A stretch of 64,000 nucleotides of DNA from Oceanibacterium hippocampi. GTDB taxonomy: Bacteria; Pseudomonadota; Alphaproteobacteria; Sneathiellales; Sneathiellaceae. Both the position numbers and the translations under genes were made by a program. The notes beneath the pieces are model-generated. The model had not been told where the DNA came from and did no database searches. It was given only the letters and a program-made list of their open reading frames with translations. Of this stretch, positions 12,473 to 20,977 are shown piece by piece. The stretch covers positions 1-64,000 of the forward strand of contig NZ_FWFR01000001.1 of assembly GCF_900172325.1 (NCBI RefSeq), given 5' to 3'. Every line of letters starts with the position of its first letter. Positions within the stretch are counted from its first letter, which is position 1.

Positions 12473-14737
12473 TCATACCGGGACACCGTGCCGTCGCGCG
12501 AAATCGCCGAGGCAATCCCGGATGCTCCGCTCCTGCGCTCCGTTCATTCCACTCATATAGGATGTAAGTTCCGTTAATACCACGTGCCGAACCATCTCCT
12601 TCACCGGCCCGATCGAGGCCGCGTTCATCGACAGGTTGCGGAAACCGAGCCCGAGCAGCGCCATCGCCTCGAGCGGACTGCCGGCCATCTCGCCGCACAC
12701 CGAGATCGGCACCCCGGCCGCGTCGGCCTTGCAGACGAGATGGCGGAAAAACGCGATGACCGGCGGGCTCAGCCGGTCGTAACGGCCAGCCACCCTGGGA
12801 TTGCCGCGATCGACGGCGAACAGGAACTGCAGCAGGTCGTTCGACCCGACGGAGAGGAAATCGACGACCTCCAGAAGCTCGTCAAGCTGCCAGGCAAGCG
12901 AGGGGACCTCCACCATGGCGCCAAGATGAAGCGACCTGGGCTCGGGCGCGCCGCTGGCCCGATGGCGTTCAAGCTCGCGTTCGAGGATCGCGCGCGCAGC
13001 GACGAATTCGGAGACTTCGGCGATCATCGGGAACATGATTCGCAGATCGCGGTCTTCGGCCGCGCGCAGCAGCGCCCTGAGCTGGCTTTGCAGAAGCGCC
13101 GGCCGATCGAGTCCGAGCCGGATCGCCCGCCAGCCCATCGCCGGATTCTCCCCGCTCTCGATGCGCAGGTAGGGCAGTGCCTTGTCGCCGCCCACGTCGA
13201 GCGTGCGGAAGACCACCGGCTTGCCGTCGGCGCGGTTGAGCACGGCGCGGTAGAAGCCGGTCTGTGAATCGATCTTCGGCATCCGCGGCCGCACCATGAA
13301 ATGGATTTCCGTGCGGTACAGGCCGACGCCGTCGGCGCCGGAGCTCTGCAACTGGTCCATGTCGATCAGCAGGCCGGCATTCACATTGAGTGCGATTCGC
13401 ACCCCGTCGAGGGTTTCCGAGGGCTGGTCGCGAAGCGCCGCGAACCGCGCCAGTCGGGCGGCGCGGGCCGCGAGATTGGCCTGGAAGGCGTGCAGGACCT
13501 CCTCGCCCGGACGGACAAAGATCTGTCCCTGCTCGCCATCGACGATGATCCGGTCGCCGCTTTCCACGCTCTTCCGCGCGTCCCGCACGTTGCCGACCAG
13601 TGGAATCTGCAGCGCGCGGGCGATGATGGCGACATGGCTGGTGGTCGCCCCCTCTTCCAGGACCACCGCGCGCAGCCGCTCCCGGTCGTAGTCGAGAATC
13701 TCGGCCGCGCCCATGTGCCGGGCGACGATGACCGCATTGTCCGGCAGCGCCGGCTTCGCCTCGTCGCGCTCGATGAGATGGGCGTAGAGCCGGTTCGCCA
13801 GGTCGTCCAGATCGGCGAGCCGTTCCCTGATATAGGGGTCGACGGCCGCTTCCATGCGGATCCGCGTGTCGTCCTGGACGCGCTTGATCGCCGCTTCCGC
13901 GGTCAGTCCGCTGGCCACCGCCTCCTGGAGGCGAACCAGCCAGCCCCGGTCATAGGCGAACATCTGGTAGGCTTCGAGAATGTCGCGCGATTCGCCGACG
14001 AAGACCGACTGCGCCGCACTCATCATGGCGTCGACCGCTTCGCGAAGCTGCGCGATCGAGCGCGCCAGACGCTTCTGCTCGTATGTCGTGTCGTCGGCGA
14101 TTGCCCGGTCGACGACGATCTTCGGTTCGTGCAGGACCGCGATGCCGATCGCCAAGCCGTCGGCGAATATCTGCCCGGTCAGGCGAACCGGCGCCGTGGT
14201 GTCGCTCGTCTGGGCGAAATCTTCCGGGCGGAAGAGCTGGCTGGAAACGAGCAGTTCGGCGAGCACCATCGCCACCGTCTGCAGCGCCTCGACTTCCTCC
14301 TCGGAATAATGGCGCTGGGTCCGGTTCTGGACGGCGAGGACGGCGACGACGCGGCCGCCGCGCAGGACCGGCACGCCGAGCAGCGAATGGTAGATTTCCT
14401 CGCCCGTTTCCGGCCGGTAGGCAAAGGCCGGATGCGCCTGGGCGTCCGAGAGATTGAGATAGCGGGCGCTGCGTGCGATCTCGCCGATCAGGCCCTCGCC
14501 GACGCGCAGCCGGGTCTGGTGGACCGCTTCCGGATTCAGGCCTTCGGTGGCGAACAGTTCGAGCACCCCGTCGCCACGCAGCAGATAGACCGAGCAGACT
14601 TCGGCAACCATGTTGTTCGCAATGATGCGCACAACAGTGTTGAGCCGGGCCTCGGCCTCGCCGGTGCCCGCCATGACCTCGCGAAGACGCCGCAGGAGGA
14701 GGCGGGGGCTGCTGGTGGCGGGATTCGTCACTGTCAC
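12473..14737 (-). CDS. ptsP: Phosphoenolpyruvate--protein phosphotransferase PtsP (EI-Ntr)
   Basis: This is enzyme I of the nitrogen-related phosphotransferase system: it takes phosphate from PEP and passes it to NPr and then EIIA-Ntr, a regulatory chain. The 754-residue protein has an N-terminal GAF domain (about residues 20-165), which separates PtsP from the sugar enzyme I, then the phosphohistidine domain with the active-site histidine in GATTSHVAIIAR, and the C-terminal PEP-binding barrel (GLYRTEIHFM, CGEMAGSP). The start is GTG at 14737, overlapping the stop of the upstream gene by four bases (GTGA), which indicates coupling. The NPr and EIIA partner genes are not in the window. Confidence 0.96.
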   Translation of the reverse strand: MTVTNPATSSPRLLLRRLREVMAGTGEAEARLNTVVRIIANNMVAEVCSVYLLRGDGVLELFATEGLNPEAVHQTRLRVGEGLIGEIARSARYLNLSDAQAHPAFAYRPETGEEIYHSLLGVPVLRGGRVVAVLAVQNRTQRHYSEEEVEALQTVAMVLAELLVSSQLFRPEDFAQTSDTTAPVRLTGQIFADGLAIGIAVLHEPKIVVDRAIADDTTYEQKRLARSIAQLREAVDAMMSAAQSVFVGESRDILEAYQMFAYDRGWLVRLQEAVASGLTAEAAIKRVQDDTRIRMEAAVDPYIRERLADLDDLANRLYAHLIERDEAKPALPDNAVIVARHMGAAEILDYDRERLRAVVLEEGATTSHVAIIARALQIPLVGNVRDARKSVESGDRIIVDGEQGQIFVRPGEEVLHAFQANLAARAARLARFAALRDQPSETLDGVRIALNVNAGLLIDMDQLQSSGADGVGLYRTEIHFMVRPRMPKIDSQTGFYRAVLNRADGKPVVFRTLDVGGDKALPYLRIESGENPAMGWRAIRLGLDRPALLQSQLRALLRAAEDRDLRIMFPMIAEVSEFVAARAILERELERHRASGAPEPRSLHLGAMVEVPSLAWQLDELLEVVDFLSVGSNDLLQFLFAVDRGNPRVAGRYDRLSPPVIAFFRHLVCKADAAGVPISVCGEMAGSPLEAMALLGLGFRNLSMNAASIGPVKEMVRHVVLTELTSYMSGMNGAQERSIRDCLGDFARRHGVPV

Positions 14738-15795
14738 TCGGCGGCGGGGCCGCCGTCCCTGAGGCTGAGAACCGCCGCCGCCTGGCTAACCAGCTCGCCG
14801 ATGATGGCCGCGGTCGGTTCCTCGCGTTGGACCATGCCGACGCTCTGCCCCGCCATCATCGAACCCCATTCGACGTCGCCCTCGATGACGGCGCGGCGCA
14901 AGGCGCCGGCCCAGTAATGCTCGATCTCGAGTTGGGCCTCCTTCAGTTCTATCTCTCCGCGACGGAAACGGGCGATGACCTCGTGCTGGAAGGCGATGAA
15001 GCGCTTCGATCCGTTGTTGTTGATAGCCCGCACCGGAATGACCGGAAAAGCCGGATCGACCTGCACGGTCGGCACCGCATCGCGGGCGGCGGCCCGGATG
15101 AAGGCCTGCTTGAACTTGGGATGGGCGATCGATTCGCTGGAGCAGACGAAACGCGTGCCGAGCTGGCAGCCGGACGCGCCCATTTCCAGATACATCGCGA
15201 CCGCCTCGCCGCGACCCAGTCCGCCGGCAACGAATACCGGAATCTCGTTGATATGCGGCAGGATCTCCTGCGCCAGTACGCCGGTCGACACCGGGCCGAT
15301 ATGGCCGCCGGCCTCCATGCCCTCGATAATCAGACCGTCGACGCCGTCGCGAACGAGCTTGCGGGCAAGCCCCAGCGCCGGCGAGAAGCAGAGTAGTTTG
15401 GCACCGCCGTTCTTGACCCGGGCAATCGCCTTTCTGGGCGGGATGCCGCCGGCCAGCACGATATGCCCGACCCGATGCTCCAGGCAAACATCGATCAGCC
15501 TGTCCAGTTCCGGATGCATGGTGATCAGGTTGACGCCGAACGGCTTCGATGTCAGCGCCGCGGTCGCGGCGATTTCGGCGCCGAGCAGATCCGGCCCCAT
15601 GGAGCCGCAGGCGATGACCCCGAAACCACCGGCATTCGAGATCGCCGAAACGAGGTTCCGCTCCGAGACCCAGGACATCGCGCCACCCATGATGGCGTAT
15701 TCGGTGCCGAGCAGGTTCCGGCCGCGTGCCCACAGCGCCGCAAGGCGCGCGGCACCGCGGCGGTCGTCCGTGATAGGCGTACCGTCAGCCGGCAT
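14734..15795 (-). CDS. Nitronate monooxygenase family FMN protein
   Basis: This 353-residue protein belongs to the NMO / 2-nitropropane dioxygenase family of FMN barrels. Visible family marks are GTEYAIMGGAMSWVS near the start, IIEGMEAGGHIGP with the conserved histidine, VFVAGGLGRGEAVA for phosphate binding, and MGASGCQLGTRF. Members oxidise nitronates or act as enoyl-type FMN reductases; the true substrate is uncertain. The start ATG at 15795 lies inside the last codons of lysC (11-base overlap), and the 3' end overlaps ptsP, so it is an integral part of a lysC-NMO-ptsP operon. It is not an expected partner in either pathway. Confidence 0.85.
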   Translation of the reverse strand: MPADGTPITDDRRGAARLAALWARGRNLLGTEYAIMGGAMSWVSERNLVSAISNAGGFGVIACGSMGPDLLGAEIAATAALTSKPFGVNLITMHPELDRLIDVCLEHRVGHIVLAGGIPPRKAIARVKNGGAKLLCFSPALGLARKLVRDGVDGLIIEGMEAGGHIGPVSTGVLAQEILPHINEIPVFVAGGLGRGEAVAMYLEMGASGCQLGTRFVCSSESIAHPKFKQAFIRAAARDAVPTVQVDPAFPVIPVRAINNNGSKRFIAFQHEVIARFRRGEIELKEAQLEIEHYWAGALRRAVIEGDVEWGSMMAGQSVGMVQREEPTAAIIGELVSQAAAVLSLRDGGPAAE

Positions 15796-17005
15796 CGAGA
15801 TCGAAGGCGGTGTGCAGCGCACGGAGCGCCAGCTCCGTATACTCGCCCGCGATCAGGACGCTGATCTTGATCTCCGACGTCGAGATCACCTGGATGTTGA
15901 TGTTCTTCTCCGCCAGCGCGGAGAACATCGTCTTCGCGACGCCGGCATAGCTTCGCATGCCGACCCCGACGATCGAGACCTTGACCACGTTCGAATCCGA
16001 AACCAGCGCGTCGTAGCCGACCTCGCCCTTGACGGCCTCGAGCACGCGCACCGCCTTGTCGAGGTCGGGGCGCAGCACCGTGAAGGTCAGGTCGGTCGCG
16101 CGACCGTCCTCGGAAATGTTCTGCACGATCATGTCGACGTTCACGTGGTTATCCGCCAGCACGCCAAACACGTTGGCGGCGATTCCCGGCTGATCCTCGA
16201 CACGACGGAGCGTGATCTTGGCCTCGTTGCGGGAATAGGTAACGCCACTTACAACTTGCTGTTCCACGATTTCGTCCTCATCGACCACGAGAGTACCCGG
16301 CAGGTCACTGAAGCTCGACCTGACCTGCACCCGAACCCGGTGCTTCATTGCCATTTCGACGGAGCGGGTCTGCAAGACTTTTGCGCCGAGCGATGCAAGC
16401 TCGAGCATTTCCTCATAGGTAATCTTATCAAGCTTGCGAGCCTGCGTCACGATGCGGGGGTCCGCGGTATAGACGCCGTCGACATCGGTGTAGATGTCGC
16501 AGCGGTCGGCGCCGATCGCGGCCGCGAGGGCGACTGCGGAGGTATCCGAGCCGCCGCGGCCCAGCGTCGTGATCCGGTTGTCCGGACCGATCCCCTGGAA
16601 ACCGGCGCAGACCGCGACCTGGCCCTGCGTCAGACGCGCGCCGAGGAGTTCGGTCTCGATCTTCTGGATCCGGGCGGCGCTGTGCGCGTCATTGGTCCGG
16701 AGCGGGATCTGCCAGCCGAGCCAGGAGCGGGCGGAGACGCCGATTTCCTGCAACGCCAGCGCGGTAAGCCCGGCCGTGACCTGCTCGCCGGAGGCGACGA
16801 CACTGTCATACTCGCGTGCGTCGTGCAGCGGCGCCACGCGGCGGACGAGGCTGTCGAGACGGTCGGTCTCGCCGGCCATCGCCGACACCACGACGGCAAC
16901 CTCGTGACCGGCATCGACCTCGCGCTTGACGCGCTCAGCCACATTTCGGATACGGTCGATATCGCCGACCGACGTTCCACCGAATTTCAATACCAAACGA
17001 GCCAT
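15785..17005 (-). CDS. lysC: Aspartate kinase
   Basis: Aspartokinase phosphorylates aspartate, the first step toward lysine, threonine, methionine and diaminopimelate. The 406-residue protein begins with KFGGTSVGD, has the kinase motif GRGGSDTSAVALA, and ends with two ACT domains (VNVDMIVQNIS and NINIQVISTSEIK), which usually mediate feedback inhibition by lysine and threonine. I choose the ATG at 17005, since the conserved N-terminus MARLVLKFGGTS begins there; fifteen upstream in-frame residues have no homology. A promoter-like pair lies about 95-125 bases upstream. It is divergent from ubiG. Confidence 0.97.
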   Translation of the reverse strand: MARLVLKFGGTSVGDIDRIRNVAERVKREVDAGHEVAVVVSAMAGETDRLDSLVRRVAPLHDAREYDSVVASGEQVTAGLTALALQEIGVSARSWLGWQIPLRTNDAHSAARIQKIETELLGARLTQGQVAVCAGFQGIGPDNRITTLGRGGSDTSAVALAAAIGADRCDIYTDVDGVYTADPRIVTQARKLDKITYEEMLELASLGAKVLQTRSVEMAMKHRVRVQVRSSFSDLPGTLVVDEDEIVEQQVVSGVTYSRNEAKITLRRVEDQPGIAANVFGVLADNHVNVDMIVQNISEDGRATDLTFTVLRPDLDKAVRVLEAVKGEVGYDALVSDSNVVKVSIVGVGMRSYAGVAKTMFSALAEKNINIQVISTSEIKISVLIAGEYTELALRALHTAFDLDAG

Positions 17006-17100
17006 ACGGATCGCATCCCTAGTCCACGGCCGGATCCATGGTCGTTCCACCGTGCTCTGAAGCTTGTTTCCTGAAGTCGCGCTTGCCCGAAGCGCGCCAA

Positions 17101-17129
17101 TACATACTCTCTAGACTTGCAGCGAACAA
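17101..17129 (-). promoter_or_regulatory. Candidate sigma-70 promoter of lysC
   Basis: On the minus strand TTGTTC (17129-17124) and TATGTA (17106-17101) are separated by 17 bases, a good housekeeping spacing. They lie in the 163-bp divergent gap between lysC and ubiG. Confidence 0.4.
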
Positions 17130-17168
17130 GCTTTGCAACGCTGCCAAACGAGCCCTTCCGGAGGATCC

Positions 17169-17921
17169 ATGGACCAGCAGGCGCAATCGACGGTCGATCC
17201 CGCAGAGATCGCCCGTTTCTCCGCCATCGCCGACAGCTGGTGGGACCCGGCAGGCGACTTTCGCCCCCTGCACCGGCTCAATCCGGTGCGGCTCGGCTAC
17301 ATCCGGCAGCAGGCGGAACGCCATTTCGGCCTCGATCCGAACTCGCTCGAACCGCTCCGCGGGCTCAGCGTGCTCGACATCGGATGCGGCGGCGGGCTGC
17401 TCTCCGAGCCGATGGCGCGCCTCGGCGCCAGGGTTGTCGGCGTCGACGCGGCGGAGAAGAATATCCGCGTCGCGTCGCTGCACGCGGAACGCGCCGGCCT
17501 CTCCATCGACTATCGCCATGACACCGCCGAGGCGCTCGCCGCGGCGGGCGAGCAGTTCGACATCGTGCTCGCCATGGAGATTATCGAGCATGTCGCCGAT
17601 ACCGGAGCCTTCGTCGGCGCCTGCGCGACGCTGCTCAGGCCCGGCGGCCTGATGTTCGGCGCGACCCTCAACCGGACCCTCAAATCCTACGCCATGGCCA
17701 TCGTCGGCGCCGAATATGTGCTCCGCTGGCTACCGCGCGGCACGCACGACTGGAACAGGTTCCTGCGCCCGAGCGAATTCGCGCGCGCCCTCCGGCAGGC
17801 GGGCCTCCGGCTTCGCCACACGACCGGCGTCGCCTACCAGCCGTTCGACGACAAGTGGCGGCTCGACCCCGGCGATCTCGGGGTCAACTACATGCTGACC
17901 GCCGATCGGCCGACGCAATAG
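17169..17921 (+). CDS. ubiG: Ubiquinone biosynthesis O-methyltransferase UbiG
   Basis: UbiG performs the two O-methylations in ubiquinone synthesis. The 250-residue protein is a class I SAM methyltransferase with motif I VLDIGCGGGLLSEP, the post-motif LAMEIIEHV and a membrane-facing region (LRWLPRGTHDWNRFLRPSE) typical of UbiG/COQ3. N-terminal FSAIADSWWDP is also a family mark. The ATG at 17169 follows a GGAGGA, although with short spacing; an in-frame upstream ATG at 17133 would add 12 unlikely residues. It is divergent from lysC and is followed closely by a hydrolase gene. Confidence 0.97.
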   Translation: MDQQAQSTVDPAEIARFSAIADSWWDPAGDFRPLHRLNPVRLGYIRQQAERHFGLDPNSLEPLRGLSVLDIGCGGGLLSEPMARLGARVVGVDAAEKNIRVASLHAERAGLSIDYRHDTAEALAAAGEQFDIVLAMEIIEHVADTGAFVGACATLLRPGGLMFGATLNRTLKSYAMAIVGAEYVLRWLPRGTHDWNRFLRPSEFARALRQAGLRLRHTTGVAYQPFDDKWRLDPGDLGVNYMLTADRPTQ

Positions 17922-17935
17922 CCGCGGCCCCGGCA

Positions 17936-19285
17936 ATGCGGCTTGGCGCGAACGGCTCCCGCCTGACCGGCCTGGTCGCGCACCCGTGGTTCGACCTGCT
18001 GGCCGAACCCACCGTGACGTCCTATTTCCTGCCACTGTCCCGTGCCTGGGCCGCGGCGCGCGTGGCGGATGGCGACGTCGGCCGCTTCGCCGGAGAGAAC
18101 GGTCTGCGCCGGCCCGGCAAGGCGCTCGCCCGTGCAATCGTCGCAACTGCCGGCCGCGACCGCCGCTACCGGGAAGCGGAACAGGACTGGCAGCAGGCGA
18201 TGTTCGGCGACGGCGACGAAGGCCAGGCCCGGCGACTGGGCACGGAGCGCGCTGAACGCGCCTTCCGGCTGATGGCCGCGCGTGCCTTCTTCCTGCCGTG
18301 GCGTAGCAATTTCGCCGCCGTCCGCTGGGACATCGAAACGCCCGTGGCAACCCACCGGCGGCACGGCGCTCGGCTTGCCCGGACGGCGTCCGCCTATCCG
18401 GCGCCGGCCATGACCGATATCGAACGCTCGGCCACCGTCGCCAATGGAAAGGTCCGACGCTACTGGCTGCGCTTCACCGCCGCCGGTTCCGGCGACCGGA
18501 TGATCGCGCGGGTCAGCGAGCCGGCGAGCGGCAACGTCCGGGCCACGGTGATCCTCCTGCACGGCCTCGCGGTCGAGGACGAAATGTGGCCGAACCCGGC
18601 CGACCCGGTTCTTCCCATGGTGGCCGAAGGGGTCCGGTTCGTGCAGCCGGAAGCGCCCTGGCACGGACGACGGACCCTGCCCGGCACCTACGGCGGCGAG
18701 CCGGTTCTGGCGCGCGGTCCTGGCGGCCTGCTCGATTTCTTCCAGTCGGCGCTGTCCGAGATCGCCTTGCTCGTCCGGTGGGCGAAGAACCGGGGCGACG
18801 GCCCGGTCGGTCTCGGCGGCGTCTCTCTCGGCGCGCTCACCATCCAGCTTGTCGCGACCGCCTCGCGGAACTGGGCCGGGCAGGAGCGCCCCGACGCGCT
18901 CCTGCTGATCGCGACGACCGGACGCATGACCGACGTGCTCCATGCCGCCCCCGCCTTCCGCCGACTGAAGCTGTTCGAGGCGGTACAGCAGGGCGGCTGG
19001 AGCATGGACGAGATCGAGACCTGGCGCCCTCTCCTGGAGCCGAGTGGCGAACCCTGCCTGCCGCCGGAGCGCATCGTCATGGTGCTCGGCAACCTCGACA
19101 CCGTGACACCTTATGACGGCGGGTTGGCGCTCGCCCGTGACTGGCGGGTGCCGGAAGACAACCTGTTCCTTCGTCGCCAGGGTCATTTCTCGCTGGCCCT
19201 CGGCGTGCTGTCCCGGCCGGCGCCGATCGTCCGGTTCCTTGAGATCCTCGGCGTCGGCGCCTCCAACAGCGCTTGTCCGGCCTGA
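17936..19285 (+). CDS. Alpha/beta hydrolase (ABHD18-like)
   Basis: This 449-residue protein has an alpha/beta-hydrolase fold in its C-terminal two thirds: a first strand and turn VILLHGLAVEDEMW, then PWHGRRTLPGTYGGEP, the nucleophile elbow GGVSLG (GxSxG with the catalytic serine), an Asp candidate in LGNLDTVTPYD, and the catalytic histidine in RQGHFSLALG. The segment order and PWHG.R motif resemble ABHD18/DUF2048-type hydrolases, usually described in eukaryotes and some bacteria. The N-terminal 140 residues are less recognisable. The start is ATG at 17936, 14 bases after ubiG, so it is probably co-transcribed with it. Substrate unknown. Confidence 0.75.
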   Translation: MRLGANGSRLTGLVAHPWFDLLAEPTVTSYFLPLSRAWAAARVADGDVGRFAGENGLRRPGKALARAIVATAGRDRRYREAEQDWQQAMFGDGDEGQARRLGTERAERAFRLMAARAFFLPWRSNFAAVRWDIETPVATHRRHGARLARTASAYPAPAMTDIERSATVANGKVRRYWLRFTAAGSGDRMIARVSEPASGNVRATVILLHGLAVEDEMWPNPADPVLPMVAEGVRFVQPEAPWHGRRTLPGTYGGEPVLARGPGGLLDFFQSALSEIALLVRWAKNRGDGPVGLGGVSLGALTIQLVATASRNWAGQERPDALLLIATTGRMTDVLHAAPAFRRLKLFEAVQQGGWSMDEIETWRPLLEPSGEPCLPPERIVMVLGNLDTVTPYDGGLALARDWRVPEDNLFLRRQGHFSLALGVLSRPAPIVRFLEILGVGASNSACPA

Positions 19286-19329
19286 GAGCCGACGATAGGA
19301 TCGCGCCGCTATTCAGGAAAGGTCGCCCC

Positions 19330-20559
19330 ATGGCGCAGTTGCAACGTTCCCCGCTGGCCCCGGCCGGCTTTCCCGTGCTGCCGGCGATCGCCGGCGTGAC
19401 GCTCGCGACCGGCAATTCCGGCATCCGCTACAAGGGCCGCGACGACGTGCTGTTCGCCCGTTTCGTCCCCGGTACCACGGTCGCCGGTCTGCTGACGCGG
19501 AACAGCATGCCGGGCGCGCCGGTCACATGGTGCCGGGCCAATCTGGCGCGCGGCAGCGCCGGGGCGCTGGTCGTGAATGCGGGCAATGCCAATGTCTATA
19601 CCGGCGCCGCCGGCGACCGCGCTGTCGAGGAGACAGCGGCGGCGGCGGCGAAGATCGCCGGCTGCGTCGCCGAGGATGTCTATGTCGCCTCGACCGGGGT
19701 CATCGGCGTACCGCTACCGGCCGAGAAGATCGCCGCGCTGCTGCCGGCGCTTGGCAATGGCGAGGGCGATTTCGAGGCCGCCGCCAAGGCGATCTGCACC
19801 ACCGACACCTTCCCGAAGGGCGCCTCGGCAACCGCGACAATCGGCGGGGACCGGGTGACCATCGCCGGCATCGCCAAGGGCTCGGGCATGATCCAGCCGG
19901 ACATGGCGACAATGCTGGCCTTCGTCTTCACCGATGCGAACCTGCCGGCGGAAGTGCTCGACAGCATCCTGCGAGAGGCGAACGACCGGAGCTTCAACGC
20001 GATCACCGTCGACAGCGACACCTCGACCAGCGACACCCTGCTCGCCTTCGCGACCGGCAGGGCCGGCAACCGCCATGTCTCCGACCCCGCCGATCCGCTG
20101 CTCGACGAATTCCGCGCCGCGCTCGAGGCCGTCCTGGTCGACCTCGCCAAGCAGGTCGTGCGTGACGGCGAGGGTGCCAGCAAGTTCATCACCGTGCAGC
20201 TGGGTGGCGCGAAGGACGATCTTTCCGCCCGCCGGATTGCCCTCAGCATCGCCAATTCACCGCTCGTCAAGACCGCCATCGCGGGCGAGGACGCGAACTG
20301 GGGACGGATCGCCATGGCGATCGGCAAGAGCGGCGAGCCGATCCGCATGGAGGCGGTGCGGATCACCATCGGCGGCGTCCAGATCGCCGCCAACGGCGGC
20401 CTCGACCCGGCTTACCGGGAGGCGGACGTGGTGCCGCACATGAAGGGACAGGAGATCGAGATCACCGTCGATGTCGGCATCGGCGACGGCCGGGCAACGG
20501 TCTGGACCTGCGACCTGACGCACGGCTACATCTCGATCAATGCCGACTACCGCTCCTGA
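19330..20559 (+). CDS. argJ: Bifunctional glutamate N-acetyltransferase/amino-acid acetyltransferase ArgJ
   Basis: ArgJ recycles the acetyl group between N-acetylornithine and glutamate in arginine synthesis and may also start the pathway. The 409-residue precursor has the autocleavage site in IQPDMATMLAF, where the threonine after Ala becomes the new N-terminal nucleophile. The NAGNAN and ASTGVIGVPLP motifs are also diagnostic. The ATG at 19330 fits the conserved N-terminus; the in-frame residues before it lie in the hydrolase gene tail. The next gene, mutT, starts inside its last 20 bases. Confidence 0.97.
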   Translation: MAQLQRSPLAPAGFPVLPAIAGVTLATGNSGIRYKGRDDVLFARFVPGTTVAGLLTRNSMPGAPVTWCRANLARGSAGALVVNAGNANVYTGAAGDRAVEETAAAAAKIAGCVAEDVYVASTGVIGVPLPAEKIAALLPALGNGEGDFEAAAKAICTTDTFPKGASATATIGGDRVTIAGIAKGSGMIQPDMATMLAFVFTDANLPAEVLDSILREANDRSFNAITVDSDTSTSDTLLAFATGRAGNRHVSDPADPLLDEFRAALEAVLVDLAKQVVRDGEGASKFITVQLGGAKDDLSARRIALSIANSPLVKTAIAGEDANWGRIAMAIGKSGEPIRMEAVRITIGGVQIAANGGLDPAYREADVVPHMKGQEIEITVDVGIGDGRATVWTCDLTHGYISINADYRS

Positions 20560-20977
20560 AAAACCCGCCGGGACGGCGCGGCCGATCGTCCTGGTCGCCG
20601 CCGTCGCCCTGGTCGATGCGGACAACCGGGTTCTTCTCGCCGAGCGTCCGGCCGGCAAGAGCATGGCCGGGCTTTGGGAATTTCCCGGCGGCAAGGTCGA
20701 GGCCGGCGAGACCCCGGAAGCGGCGCTGATCCGCGAGTTGCACGAAGAGCTTTCCATCGATGTGACAGCGGCCTGTCTCGCCCCCTTCACCTTCGCCAGC
20801 CACGCCTATGACGACTTCCACCTGTTGATGCCGCTTTATCTCTGCCGACGCTGGTCGGGCGACCTCGTCCCGCGCGAGGGGCAGACGCTGCGCTGGGTCC
20901 GGCCGCTGAAGCTCCGGGACTATCCGATGCCGCCCGCCGATGTGCCGCTGATCGCAATGCTCAGGGATTTTCTCTAG
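20540..20977 (+). CDS. mutT: MutT-type (8-oxo-dGTP) Nudix pyrophosphohydrolase
   Basis: This 145-residue Nudix hydrolase is predicted to remove 8-oxo-dGTP from the nucleotide pool. The complete Nudix box is seen as GGKVEAGETPEAALIRELHEEL-type spacing, from residue about 50, with the REL-EEL catalytic glutamates. WEFPGGK is the usual MutT lead-in. It overlaps argJ by 20 bases, and its 3' end overlaps the convergent methyltransferase gene by 17 bases. argJ-mutT adjacency is common in Alphaproteobacteria. Confidence 0.92.
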   Translation: MPTTAPEKPAGTARPIVLVAAVALVDADNRVLLAERPAGKSMAGLWEFPGGKVEAGETPEAALIRELHEELSIDVTAACLAPFTFASHAYDDFHLLMPLYLCRRWSGDLVPREGQTLRWVRPLKLRDYPMPPADVPLIAMLRDFL

